64,000 bases of DNA from Flavobacteriales bacterium UBA6057 (GCA_002428995.1 DIYJ01000002.1:1-64000), one strand, 5' to 3'; positions 52,368 to 60,188 are shown, numbered from the stretch's first letter. Numbers and translations are program-made. The notes: generated by a model from the sequence alone, not told the origin.

Positions 52368-52856
52368 ATGTCGTTGTTTTATTTTTTCCGCGATTACCTT
52401 ACACTTTGCCCTGTCTCCAAATACTCCAATAGTTTCGGTTTCAATGTTGTACAAACTGTCAGCGATTTCGTCCAATGGCTTGTCTTGTAGAACCATATTC
52501 AAGATTTGCGGAACGTATCTTTGATATTCATCTCTTGGAGCGATGCCATTCACACCGATCGGGTCCCAATCCTCCCAGAGAATTCTGTCAATTTCCACCC
52601 GTATTTTTTCTCTGTCCATAAGTCCACTTAGGTCGTATGGAGTTTTGTCGAATTCAAACTCCGATTCATATTTCCCGAAATCCATAAACTCGTAATACTT
52701 AGTCATCGCATCGAAATGCGAGCTCGCTTCGAATGAATGTATGATTTCAGAATCTGGTTCAAGAAGAGTTCTCGCTTCAGCTCCCAATTCACCAGCAAGG
52801 CAAAGCATCGTAAAGCCTTCCTTGTCTTTCCATATGTCGTGTTCAAGCTTTGCCAT
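52353..52856 (-). CDS. Cytosolic protein of unknown function with 'WDPIGV' signature
   Basis: A 167-residue protein starting at ATG 52856 (a TTG at 52871 adds 5). Recognisable blocks are 'LCLAGELGAEARTLLEPDSEIIHSFEASSHFDAM' (two halves) and 'EIDRILWEDWDPIGVNGIAP', followed by 'DEYQRYVPQILNMVLQDKP'. The 'ILWEDWDPIGV' block recurs in unnamed proteins often found near immunity or toxin genes, but I cannot assign a role. Its stop lies inside attC-like element S11. A TAnnTTTG box (52883-52890) inside repeat R1 sits 27 nt upstream and probably drives it. Confidence 0.72.
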   Translation of the reverse strand: MAKLEHDIWKDKEGFTMLCLAGELGAEARTLLEPDSEIIHSFEASSHFDAMTKYYEFMDFGKYESEFEFDKTPYDLSGLMDREKIRVEIDRILWEDWDPIGVNGIAPRDEYQRYVPQILNMVLQDKPLDEIADSLYNIETETIGVFGDRAKCKVIAEKIKQRHANKA

Positions 52857-52877
52857 TCCAATGCACGCCAACCATGT

Positions 52878-53005
52878 GATATCAAATGTATCGAACCAAA
52901 AGTTCGTTTAATTACCACTAGCCTGGCGCGCTTGTAACGCGTGCCCATCATACTGAATAAGGGCTTCGTATGATCCGCATGTATTACAAGTGCGTGCGAG
53001 GGGGC
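52878..53005 (-). repeat. R-type repeat, copy R1 (promoter box plus two hairpins)
   Basis: A shortened copy of the R family. In minus orientation it has hairpin 2 (GCACGCACTTG...), hairpin 1 (GGCACGCG-TTACAA-GCGCGCC), then CGAACTTTTGGTTCGATACATTTGATATC. The TACATTTG at 52883-52890 matches the TAnnTTTG -7 box. The central segment present in R2 and R3 is missing. The 3' end of the membrane-protein gene at 52984-53787 lies inside the hairpin 2 region. Confidence 0.8.
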
Positions 53006-53787
53006 TTTTTGTTGTCCAGGATTATTCTCAGGTCGGAGTACAGATAGATGGCAGCGATGGTTATTGCTCCAATTCCTGCTCCTTGCGATTTCCAATTTAT
53101 GGGTTTGACAACCATATAAACACCCATGCCAATAAGAAACAAGCAGAATGGATAGGCAAGCAGGCGGATGACTACCCGTTTAAAAGTCCACTCTCTTCTA
53201 GGTATCTCGATTTCCTCCCGAATCGGAATGCCTCGCTGAACATCAGCGAGATTTTTGAGAAAAGTGTCGATGTTTCGCTTATTCCAGCCAAAGGAGACCA
53301 CAGAAATCCGCTTGTTCGGATTGCAAATGCTGTTTAAGAGCAGCCGGTCCTTATCTCTGATGATCGTGATCATTTCTCCCCAACTGCCTGTCCAGTTCCA
53401 CGATCGGTATGCTCGAAAAGCCCTCTTGTCATTCAAGTCAATTTGCCATTGGTACTCCTTTGCAGTTCGTTCGATGGCGTCTTGAAACTCTTCGTCCGAG
53501 CATTCAACAATTACTTCCCTGAACCTCAGCCGCCTTTTCTGAATGAAGTAGAAAGCAACGGCCGGAATGATCCATGGCCAGGCGGTTGAAACAAGTTCTT
53601 CGGCACTTCTTACACCATCATAAGTGTCCGTCACGTAGATTTCAAACAAGCTGAAAAGCGTCAGTCCAGGAATGGCCAGAATGAACCACACAACCAAATA
53701 ATGGCTGAAGGTTTGCCAGCGATTGAGCTTCAATCGCTTTGTCTGTTCCATTTTGTCAATCCATTCTCGCTTCATGGTGTTTTGCAT
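52984..53787 (-). CDS. Multi-pass membrane protein of unknown function
   Basis: A 267-residue protein. I chose ATG 53787 (a TTG at 53823 adds 12). Transmembrane helices lie at about 27-50, 63-80, 205-225 and 232-250, with a soluble domain between ('EVIVECSDEEFQDAIERTAK', 'IDLNDKRAFRAYRSWNWTGS'). The last residues 'KKPPRTHL' are encoded by the R1 hairpin, suggesting that the repeat was inserted or captured at the 3' end. No family is recognised. Confidence 0.68.
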   Translation of the reverse strand: MQNTMKREWIDKMEQTKRLKLNRWQTFSHYLVVWFILAIPGLTLFSLFEIYVTDTYDGVRSAEELVSTAWPWIIPAVAFYFIQKRRLRFREVIVECSDEEFQDAIERTAKEYQWQIDLNDKRAFRAYRSWNWTGSWGEMITIIRDKDRLLLNSICNPNKRISVVSFGWNKRNIDTFLKNLADVQRGIPIREEIEIPRREWTFKRVVIRLLAYPFCLFLIGMGVYMVVKPINWKSQGAGIGAITIAAIYLYSDLRIILDNKKPPRTHL

Positions 53788-53996
53788 GGACTCTGGGGTT
53801 GCGCAGAACTTTGCTTCAAGCAATAAAGAGAGGTTTTTCTTTTCAAAAGCTCAATGGATCTTGAAAAGTCAACAGACTTGGTGTTTACTTGCATCAGAAA
53901 CAAAACCGATCCGAATGAGAACGCTGATTCAGAAGATCAGCTATTAAAAATGCACGTGAGGGGAAGGTTCAGTTCTTGCGGACAATAAACTCAGGT

Positions 53997-54233
53997 TCAT
54001 AACCGGATGGCTTTATAAGACAAGCATGTATCAACTACTTCTTCAACAGAAGGATTGTAATTCGACACATCATCTTTTCTTGCATCATAGCTCTCGGGAT
54101 AAAAGAATAGATTGGAACCACTTGGATGGGGAACGTTCCTATCAAACAATTCCGACAAGTCATTGATTTCCTCTTCGGTTCCATCGCATTCCACAATTCT
54201 TCGCCCTATGTTGATCAGTTCTTCTCGTGTCAT
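53997..54233 (-). CDS. Orphan colicin/pyocin-type immunity protein
   Basis: A 78-residue protein. The pattern 'MTREELINIGRRIVECDGTE', then 'FDRNVPHPSGSNLFFYPES' and 'NPSVEEVVDTCLSYKA' matches the colicin E-type immunity fold: helical, acidic, with the 'HPSGSxLxFYP' core and 'SVEEVV' last helix. Such proteins neutralise a cognate nuclease bacteriocin. No nuclease toxin gene is adjacent, so it is an orphan immunity gene in the cassette-like region. It ends 210 nt before the membrane-protein start. Confidence 0.75.
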   Translation of the reverse strand: MTREELINIGRRIVECDGTEEEINDLSELFDRNVPHPSGSNLFFYPESYDARKDDVSNYNPSVEEVVDTCLSYKAIRL

Positions 54234-54287
54234 GTGTTTTGCTCTAGAAGGGTAAAATTTGGGTGCAGCGCGACCGTTTAGGGAGCA

Positions 54288-54743
54288 TTATCGCATGTAC
54301 ACTGTTGCAGCCAGTTTTTCTCTGTATTTTCTCTCTAATGCACTTGCAAAAGCGGATTTGTCATTCCGCAGTAATTCCATCGATTCTCCATTAGCAATAG
54401 TTGGATGCAGGTCCCGTAGGTGGCTATCGCTCCACGTTGCGAGCTCTACGATTAAAGGAGTTAAAGCCAATCCCTTGTCGGTTAGAAGATAGAGGTTAGT
54501 CTTTTTATTACCTGGTTGCTTTGTTTTAATGATGATTCCCACTTCCTCCAACAGTTTGAGTTTGGAGGAAAGGATATTGGTAGCAATTGCCTCATCACTT
54601 TCTATGAAGTCTTTAAAGGTTTCCTTGCCTTCGATCAGCATTTGCTTGACGATAACCAAGATCCATTTATCTCCCAGAACATCCAATGCCGAAGTAAAGG
54701 GGCAGTCACATCTGAATTCTTGTGGCATCTGTTTAGCGAACAT
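54288..54743 (-). CDS. HxlR-family transcriptional regulator
   Basis: A 151-residue protein (ATG 54743, alternative 54728). Family marks are 'CDCPFTSALDVLGDKWILVI', 'KETFKDFIESDEAIATNILS' and 'KKTNLYLLTDKGLALTPLIV'. The conserved Cys (residue ~13) is the likely sensing residue, with a second Cys two positions before. It is divergent from the SnoaL-like lipoprotein gene at 54845. The shared intergenic region carries three operator-like direct repeats. A degenerate C-terminal copy of this family lies at 49883-49978. Confidence 0.92.
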   Translation of the reverse strand: MFAKQMPQEFRCDCPFTSALDVLGDKWILVIVKQMLIEGKETFKDFIESDEAIATNILSSKLKLLEEVGIIIKTKQPGNKKTNLYLLTDKGLALTPLIVELATWSDSHLRDLHPTIANGESMELLRNDKSAFASALERKYREKLAATVYMR

Positions 54744-54750
54744 TAAATAT

Positions 54751-54820
54751 TGCTTGCAAAATGAAATTTAAATTCAAAATTACTTGCAGATCGAAAGTCA
54801 TTCCATAATTTTACTTGCGA
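54751..54820. promoter_or_regulatory. Three direct repeats, probable HxlR operator
   Basis: GCTTGCAAAATGAAA, ACTTGCAGATCGAAA and ACTTGCGAAATAAAA recur at 54752, 54782 and 54813. They are spaced 30 and 31 nt, close to three helical turns, so they face the same side of the DNA. They fill the 101-nt divergent spacer between the HxlR gene and the SnoaL-like gene and are the natural candidate binding sites for the regulator. Confidence 0.65.
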
Positions 54821-54844
54821 AATAAAAGTAATAATTATTGCCAA

Positions 54845-55747
54845 ATGGTCAAATCGGTGAGAAAAGCATTAACGGTTTTAACGCTATCAGGTGTTCTAGC
54901 TTCCTGTGGTATAAATGAAACGAAATCAACAAACGAGATGAATAAGTCAAAAACTTCAGCAATGAACAACAAAGAAATTGTAGGCAAATTTTTAGGTGCT
55001 GTGGCACAGGGAGATACCATCACAATTCGGGAATTGGCCAATGCCGATTACATTCAGCATAATCCATTTGTACCAACTGGTTTAGAACCTTTTATTGGGC
55101 TGTTACCTACGTTGAAACAATATGGAACTCATGCTGAAAACGTGAGAATGTTTCAAGATGGTGACTATGTGTTTATGCACAACAACTGGAAAAACGCCAA
55201 ACCTTTTGGGGCGGATGAAATGGTGGCGTTTGATATTATTCGTGTCGATGAAAACGGAAAAGTAGCTGAGCATTGGGACGCAATGACGGTTGTAGCTGAG
55301 GAAACTGCTAGTGGAAGAACACAAACCGATGGACCAACAACTGTTGAAGACTTAGACCAAACCGAAACGAACAAAGCCCTGGCAGTTTCCCTTATCGAAG
55401 ACGTGCTAATGGGTAAAAATCCAAGTAAGATTGGTGACTATATCAGTTCCGAAGAGTACCATCAACATAACCCACAGATCAAAGATGGATTGACGGGTAT
55501 ATCGGAAGCAGTAGAGTATCTCACTTCTCAAAACAATATGTTCAAGTACACCAAAATTCATAAAGTATTAGGTGAAGGAAATTTCGTTCTTACGGTAAGT
55601 GAGGGTGAATGGAATGGAGGTAAAGCCTACGCATTCTACGACTTGTTCAGAATGAAAGCCGGTAAAATCGTAGAACATTGGGATGTGATTCAAGAAATAC
55701 CTTCGGAAGGTTTGGCGCACGATAACGGCATGTTCGGTGGTTTTTAA
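54845..55747 (+). CDS. Lipoprotein with two SnoaL-like (NTF2-fold) domains
   Basis: A 300-residue lipoprotein starting at ATG 54845. The lipobox is 'SGVLASC'. Two tandem ~125-residue SnoaL-like domains follow: 'YIQHNPFVPTGLEPFIGLLP' and 'EYHQHNPQIKDGLTGISEAV' carry the H-x-P substrate-side pattern, and both end in '(A/E)HWD' ('VAEHWDAMTVV' and 'VEHWDVIQEI'). Domains of this fold bind small hydrophobic ligands; some are cyclases or isomerases. It is A/T-rich relative to the 0-50 kb genes. The gene is controlled from the divergent HxlR region; a decayed SDR fragment follows downstream. Confidence 0.85.
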   Translation: MVKSVRKALTVLTLSGVLASCGINETKSTNEMNKSKTSAMNNKEIVGKFLGAVAQGDTITIRELANADYIQHNPFVPTGLEPFIGLLPTLKQYGTHAENVRMFQDGDYVFMHNNWKNAKPFGADEMVAFDIIRVDENGKVAEHWDAMTVVAEETASGRTQTDGPTTVEDLDQTETNKALAVSLIEDVLMGKNPSKIGDYISSEEYHQHNPQIKDGLTGISEAVEYLTSQNNMFKYTKIHKVLGEGNFVLTVSEGEWNGGKAYAFYDLFRMKAGKIVEHWDVIQEIPSEGLAHDNGMFGGF

Positions 55748-55788
55748 TCAAAAAGGTTATTGATTTTTAGTCTACTAGTGTGAAAAAT

Positions 55789-55935
55789 ATGATCATTTCG
55801 GGAACAGCAGCGGCCATGGTTTAAAAGGAGCTGCAGACACTTTGCAGACAAAGGCCATAAAGCATTTGCGACAATGCGAGAACCTGTGCATGCCGTCTTT
55901 TCATGCTTGTTCAATAAACTCCTCTCGTACCATAT
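55789..55935 (+). pseudogene. Decayed N-terminal fragment of a short-chain dehydrogenase
   Basis: From ATG 55789 the frame reads 'MIISGTAAAMV' and stops. A neighbouring frame continues 'SCRHFADKGHKAFATMREP' and 'VHAVFSCLFNK'. Together they match an SDR N-terminus (strand, Gly-rich turn, helix, 'KGHKxFATMR' second strand) with a frameshift and loss of the Gly-rich motif. It lies 41 nt after the SnoaL-like gene. SDR plus SnoaL-like plus divergent HxlR is a familiar gene set, so this is probably a lost operon partner. Confidence 0.5.
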
Positions 55936-55942
55936 TTTTACT

Positions 55943-55991
55943 CTACCGGTTTGGCTAAGCCACCTTTGAATGCAGTTTAGGAGTTGTTGTA
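55943..55991 (-). repeat. attC-like palindromic element S12
   Basis: A 49-nt element just past the stop of the secreted alpha/beta hydrolase gene. Plus-strand left end CTACCGGTTTGGCTAAG; right end GCAGTTTAGGAGTTGTTGTA. The left end fits the family consensus AACGGTTTGGCTAAG. The right end fits TWTAGCTTTTGTTGGC less well. It is a somewhat degenerate copy. Confidence 0.6.
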
Positions 55992-55998
55992 AAGAGCG

Positions 55999-56997
55999 TT
56001 ACTTCTTAATCAATCTGATGGTCTTTTTGTAAGCATCTGATTCAATGGAGAGGAAATAGACTCCAGAATTTAAATGATGAATTTCTATCTGATCAGGTCT
56101 AACCCGGTAAGCTAAAACTTGTCCAACTCCATTTTGCAGTGTGACTTGTTCATTTCCATGCATACCTGCAAAATGGAGTTGATCGCTAAAAGGGTTAGGA
56201 AATACATCCATTTGCTTAGAATCCGTTTGTTCTGTGGCAATACCAACGGTAGAACATGGATCGATAACTGAAAGAACAAACTCTTGTAAATACTGATACC
56301 TATCCGTGTTTGAGCTATCACCGATTGAGTGAATGAGAGTATCTCTATCACCTATTCCCAATTCATCGTATCTATTTTGAATGGCAATACCATTATTAGG
56401 ATCATGAATATCAGGATCAATGGGATCTGTGGCAGATCCTGGTTCACGATTATAGACGAAGAAAATAGGTGGCGAGTCAGTGCTTACATCATTGGGCGGA
56501 TACCAAAGCGTGGAATCTCCCCAAGCATTGGATGGCAGTGCATTGTACATATACAAGCCTTTTATATCAGGATCAGCTCTATGGGCTTCTTTCCAGCTCA
56601 GAATAGTACCTCTCGAAGAACCACCGATAATAAAGTTGGTCGTATCAAAGTTGTAGGTGCCTGCATTGGCCTTTACCCAAGCAAGCATTAACTCTGCGTC
56701 ATTCCAGCCAGTTTGAATGTCTGCAGCAGTACTGATCGTTGTTAAAGACTCCCATGAAACAACTGATATTCCATTCTTAGTTAATGAATCCGTGATGTTT
56801 GAAGGCATCGCTGTTGTTCCACCATTGAAGTGAGCATCAAAATAAACGGGGGTTGGGCAGGTTGATGGAGCAATGTAAATGTCTAAAAACTGCCTTGACT
56901 CTGGACCATATGAGACACCTGGATAATCTTGAGCTTGTGAAAAGAGTGACATGAACGCAAAACACATCAATGTCAGTATACGCTTTAGATGTTTCAT
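55999..56997 (-). CDS. T9SS-exported alpha/beta hydrolase
   Basis: A 332-residue protein starting at ATG 56997. Signal peptide 'MKHLKRILTLMCFAFMSLFS'. The hydrolase part has the oxyanion-like 'YFDAHFNGGT', the nucleophile elbow 'IIGGSSRGTIL' (G-x-S-x-G variant G-G-S-S-R-G) and probable Asp/His in the 'DPDIHDPNNG' to 'LIHSIGDSSN' region. A type A T9SS tail follows ('VFPNPFSDQLHFAGM', 'GVYFLSIES', 'IRLIKK'). It is probably a secreted esterase. A promoter box lies in R2, just upstream, and attC-like S12 follows. Confidence 0.82.
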   Translation of the reverse strand: MKHLKRILTLMCFAFMSLFSQAQDYPGVSYGPESRQFLDIYIAPSTCPTPVYFDAHFNGGTTAMPSNITDSLTKNGISVVSWESLTTISTAADIQTGWNDAELMLAWVKANAGTYNFDTTNFIIGGSSRGTILSWKEAHRADPDIKGLYMYNALPSNAWGDSTLWYPPNDVSTDSPPIFFVYNREPGSATDPIDPDIHDPNNGIAIQNRYDELGIGDRDTLIHSIGDSSNTDRYQYLQEFVLSVIDPCSTVGIATEQTDSKQMDVFPNPFSDQLHFAGMHGNEQVTLQNGVGQVLAYRVRPDQIEIHHLNSGVYFLSIESDAYKKTIRLIKK

Positions 56998-57025
56998 TTC
57001 GGTTTCTTCTTCCTTGCAACGATGT

Positions 57026-57296
57026 GATATCAAATATATCCGACAAAAGTTGGTTTAACGGTCGCATTATAGATGGTTCAGTCAAAAAGGAAGCGAAGCT
57101 GTAAAATCCAGTCAATGGAGGATTTTGTCCGAGGACCGGAAGTTAAGTGGAGCTCATGCTTTCGAGCAGTCCTGAACATAGAAGAATGTTCGGCTTGCAG
57201 TTCCTTTCTCCCTCAGGCTGGCGCCAGTTTGCAGCGCTTGCCGATTATGGAGTGAGCTTTTACGATCCGCACGCTCTATAAGTGCGCGAGAGGGAC
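57026..57296 (-). repeat. R-type repeat, copy R2 (full length)
   Basis: A ~270-nt copy that aligns with R3 over its whole length. In minus orientation it starts with hairpin 2 (GCGCACTTATAGAGCGTGCGG), continues with hairpin 1 (AGCGCTGCAAACTGGCGC), then the long central block and ends with AACTTTTGTCGGATATATTTGA. TATATTTG at 57031-57038 is an exact TAnnTTTG box, 34 nt upstream of the alpha/beta hydrolase start at 56997. Confidence 0.85.
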
Positions 57297-57336
57297 TTTG
57301 AAATCCCAGTTGTTCATCACAACAGTTATCACCGTT

Positions 57337-58149
57337 TTACAACCTCAGATTTCCTTCAAACACAATTCGAGCGGTGCTTTTTATGTAAAACCAATTTTCA
57401 TCGAGAATTTCAACCCTCATTTGACCCGTGCGCTCTGAACATTGAAAGGAGGTCATTTTTTCCATGTGCAGACGTTTCGACCAATATGGCGCTAAGAAAG
57501 TGTGCGTTCCTCCAGTCACAGGATCTTCGTTTGTACCGCTCCAAGGCCAGAAATAACGGGACTCAAAATCAATGTTGTCTTCGCTCGATTTGCTTGTGAC
57601 AAGAACGCCATTGATGGAGTCATGGGATTTTTTCAAAGACTCAAAATCTGGTTGTAGCGATCTGAGTTTTCCGCTGTCATCAATTTCTATTAACAGGATA
57701 TTTGTTTCGGTGTTGTATTCCACGTTCTCGACTGTGGTTATTCCTAGAGCATTCAGAAGGGGTTGAGGGGCTTCAGATTTTTGTGTTGAATAGAGGGGGA
57801 ATTTCATTACGATTTCCCGCTCGGTCTTTTTAATCTCTAAATCTATGCCCTGAATGTTCGTAAAGGATACTTGCTTCAGCCCGGGGTTTCGTTCGAATAC
57901 CACTTTTGAGGAAGCTAAAGTCGCATGCCCACATAAAGGGATTTCCATGACAGGAGAGAAGAACCTGATGCTAAAACGATCAACTTCTTTTTGAGTGATA
58001 AAAGCCGTTTCGGAAAGGCCAAGCTCTTTGGCGACCAGAAGCATCAAATTACTCTCCAATTCGGTTTCTATCAGACACACACCCGCAGGATTCCCCTTGA
58101 AAGGTTCATCGGTGAATGAATCAACTATATAGGTTTCAATTTCTGTCAT
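57337..58149 (-). CDS. PhzF-family isomerase/epimerase-like protein
   Basis: A 270-residue protein. Diaminopimelate-epimerase fold with the PhzF marks: 'YIVDSFTDEPFKGNPAGVCL', the catalytic Glu (residue 47) in 'LGLSETAFI', 'SIRFFSPVMEIPLCGHATLA' and the C-terminal 'SRYFWPWSGTNEDPVTGGTH' (read in parts). Members isomerise small acids, as in phenazine synthesis, though most are of unknown substrate. It is slightly shorter than usual. A promoter box of R3 lies ~35 nt upstream, and R2 follows its stop. Confidence 0.92.
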   Translation of the reverse strand: MTEIETYIVDSFTDEPFKGNPAGVCLIETELESNLMLLVAKELGLSETAFITQKEVDRFSIRFFSPVMEIPLCGHATLASSKVVFERNPGLKQVSFTNIQGIDLEIKKTEREIVMKFPLYSTQKSEAPQPLLNALGITTVENVEYNTETNILLIEIDDSGKLRSLQPDFESLKKSHDSINGVLVTSKSSEDNIDFESRYFWPWSGTNEDPVTGGTHTFLAPYWSKRLHMEKMTSFQCSERTGQMRVEILDENWFYIKSTARIVFEGNLRL

Positions 58150-58180
58150 TTACTTTAGGTGTTTTCTCATAACCCTATGG

Positions 58181-58452
58181 TATCAAATGTATCGAACAAA
58201 AGTTGGCCCAATGGCCTCTTTTGCGATGGTTAGCCCAACCAGACATCGAGTCTTTGAAGTTATGTCAATGGAGGATCTTGTCCGGATACTGGAAGTTGAG
58301 CGGAGCTAGCCTTTTCGAGTGGTGCCGAGCATAGAAGATTGCTGGGCGTGCAGTGTTTTCTTCACTCAGGCTGACGCGAGTTTGTAGCGCGGACTCATTG
58401 TATGGAGCAAGCTTTTACGATCTCCATGCACTTCAAGTGCGCTCGATGGAGA
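58181..58452 (-). repeat. R-type repeat, copy R3 (full length)
   Basis: A ~270-nt copy similar to R2, including the central segment and both hairpins (GCGCACTTGAAGTGCATGG region and GCGCTACAAACTCGCGTC region). It ends CAACTTTTGTTCGATACATTTG; the -7-like TACATTTG is at 58184-58191 on the minus strand, just upstream of the PhzF gene. R2 and R3 therefore bracket that gene in the same orientation. Confidence 0.85.
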
Positions 58453-58502
58453 GAATAAACTAAATCCCATTTTTAATTCTCAGGGGTCATTTTTTAGCTG
58501 CC

Positions 58503-58554
58503 GCCCCAACGGTTTGGCTATGGTGCGTTTTAGTGCGCTATAGCTTTTGTTGGC
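58503..58554 (-). repeat. attC-like palindromic element S9
   Basis: A 52-nt element, plus strand GCCCCAACGGTTTGGCTAT ... GCTATAGCTTTTGTTGGC, lying 9 nt past the stop of the 309-residue gene at 58564. Inner arms GCTAT/ATAGC and outer GTTGGC/GCCAAC pair with spacers. It is the best match to the family consensus in the window. Confidence 0.75.
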
Positions 58555-58563
58555 TGTAGTTTT

Positions 58564-59493
58564 TTATTCAATTGCAAAGTGTTTCAATGCTCGCATAGCT
58601 CTCAGTGTATTCCACCTACTGGGTTTACCAGCTCGTTCCATAACAAAGTGTACTTGTCCGGGATGAGCTGCTTGCACATTCCAAGTATTGTCTTTATTCC
58701 TTTTCTTTAGAAGAGCTGAAGTCGATTCATTCATTCTATCATCCCATTTTCTTTTAGCGTTTTGGAAATAATCCAGCGCTCTCAGAATGTCATACTTCCA
58801 CCTGCCAGGATATGATAATTTCAAAAAGTCCTTATGAATGATACTACCCGTTCGGTCGGAAAGGAACAGTCTATGAATCAGCACGAACTCTTCTGCACTT
58901 TTAATGGCTTTTGAGATGTCATCTTTTCTGTAACTAAAACCTGCTTTTTGAAATTCGAACAGTCCTTCTAGGACTGAGATTGTCGAATGTAAAGAACTAT
59001 GACTTGCCCCGCTTCTCGTTGTCCTGCAATTGAATCCTCCATCAGGCATTATTTCTGTGAGGAGACTATCTACAATCGAGTGCAATTCATTTTCAGGTGT
59101 CTTGAAATAAGATGCATAGTTTATAAACATTCCATTTACGCAAACATCACTATGTACAGACGTTGATGGTCCTAGTTGAATTCCGCCATCTTCCGCTTTC
59201 AAAGTGTTCGATACCAGCTCTATAGATTCTTTGACAAGTTTGTTGTTCTGATTCGGATTTAGGTTGCGAAGGTCGAGAAGCGTATAATGCGTTGAAATCC
59301 ATTTGGGTTGATAGAATCGGTCGCCCCAATGTCCATTTGGTTTTCTTTTAGATAAAAATTGCTTCCCCCAACCTTCATCCAAAATTCTGTCTTGTAAATC
59401 TTTTCTGTCAGTTCCTAACAAATCGCGGTAAACCTGGTATTGTATTGAAACATCCCCTTTAAGCAACCATTCTATGATTTGATCTTTCTCCAT
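58564..59493 (-). CDS. Prenyltransferase/squalene-cyclase-like alpha-toroid protein
   Basis: A 309-residue protein of helix-pair repeats ('GRWKYDILRALDYFQNAKRK', 'DNTWNVQAAHPGQVHFVMER', 'STSVHSDVCVNGMFINYASY'). The pattern 'DGGFNCRTT' and 'GHWGDRFYQPKW' resembles the QW motifs of squalene-hopene cyclases and terpene toroids, but catalytic DxDD is absent. It is probably a binding protein with that fold rather than a cyclase. It has its own attC-like element S9 after the stop and S8 upstream. Confidence 0.65.
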   Translation of the reverse strand: MEKDQIIEWLLKGDVSIQYQVYRDLLGTDRKDLQDRILDEGWGKQFLSKRKPNGHWGDRFYQPKWISTHYTLLDLRNLNPNQNNKLVKESIELVSNTLKAEDGGIQLGPSTSVHSDVCVNGMFINYASYFKTPENELHSIVDSLLTEIMPDGGFNCRTTRSGASHSSLHSTISVLEGLFEFQKAGFSYRKDDISKAIKSAEEFVLIHRLFLSDRTGSIIHKDFLKLSYPGRWKYDILRALDYFQNAKRKWDDRMNESTSALLKKRNKDNTWNVQAAHPGQVHFVMERAGKPSRWNTLRAMRALKHFAIE

Positions 59494-59505
59494 TTCTGAA
59501 TTACA

Positions 59506-59571
59506 GCCAGCAATGATTTGGCTACGAGCACTAGCGTCCCGCAGGGTGCTATTGATTATAGCTGTTGTTGC
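59506..59571 (-). repeat. attC-like palindromic element S8
   Basis: A 66-nt element between two genes. Plus strand left end AGCAATGATTTGGCTACGAGCAC and right end TATAGCTGTTGTTGC. Inner arms GAGCAC and GTGCT pair around a longer loop, with the same ends as S9. It follows the stop of the GldL-like gene (59581) after 9 nt. Confidence 0.72.
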
Positions 59572-59580
59572 ATGTGTTTT

Positions 59581-60168
59581 TTAATTTTCTTTATTCATTT
59601 TCTCATGTTCTTCATTTACCTTATCCCATAATTCTTGATTGTCTGGGTCAGCCATTGCTTTTTTAACTGCGTCAACGTAGTCGGGTTGATTTCGGTACTT
59701 TAATTCTAACCAGGTTCTTTTTGGTAGTATCAAGAGTATTAGACCAAGCCCACCATAAACAGCAATACGTTTGAAAATCCTTGTGTAATAGTTAGACTTT
59801 GTCTTGGAGTACTTAATAGTCCCAATAATTAGGGCTATTGCAAGTCCGAGCAGTCCAATTGCCAAATTCATGATTGCTCCTGGCCAAGATTGAAATTTGA
59901 AAAGGAGCCCAGCTGTCGTCATTGAAAGAGCTAGTCCCGTCAAGATTGCCCCGACAATTCTCATTGTACTGATTCCTTTGTAAGATTCCTTTTTGAAAAT
60001 GTGTCGAAGTCTTATTCCATTAAAAAGGGCAAAACTCAAGTACATATAAAGTACAGAAAGTGTCGATAGAGATAATACGGTCAAGACACCACCACCTGGA
60101 ACTAATAATAAGTTAAGCACAAGAGCTATCAGGGAAATTGCCCCAAGAATTATTTCTGCTTTCTTCAC
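59581..60168 (-). CDS. GldL-like multi-pass membrane protein
   Basis: A 195-residue protein. I take a GTG start at 60168 ('VKKAEIILGAISLIAL...'), because a longer frame to 60231 would encode the attC-like element S7. Five transmembrane helices, the first two ('LNLLLVPGGGVLTVLSLSTL' region) resembling GldL-related proteins of Bacteroidota with the 'PGGG' turn. A basic soluble tail ends the protein ('LKYRNQPDYVDAVKKAMADP'). It is not the core gliding GldL gene, since the partner gldM is absent here. Confidence 0.6.
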   Translation of the reverse strand: MKKAEIILGAISLIALVLNLLLVPGGGVLTVLSLSTLSVLYMYLSFALFNGIRLRHIFKKESYKGISTMRIVGAILTGLALSMTTAGLLFKFQSWPGAIMNLAIGLLGLAIALIIGTIKYSKTKSNYYTRIFKRIAVYGGLGLILLILPKRTWLELKYRNQPDYVDAVKKAMADPDNQELWDKVNEEHEKMNKEN

Positions 60169-60188
60169 GCTCGTCTTTTGATTTGTGT

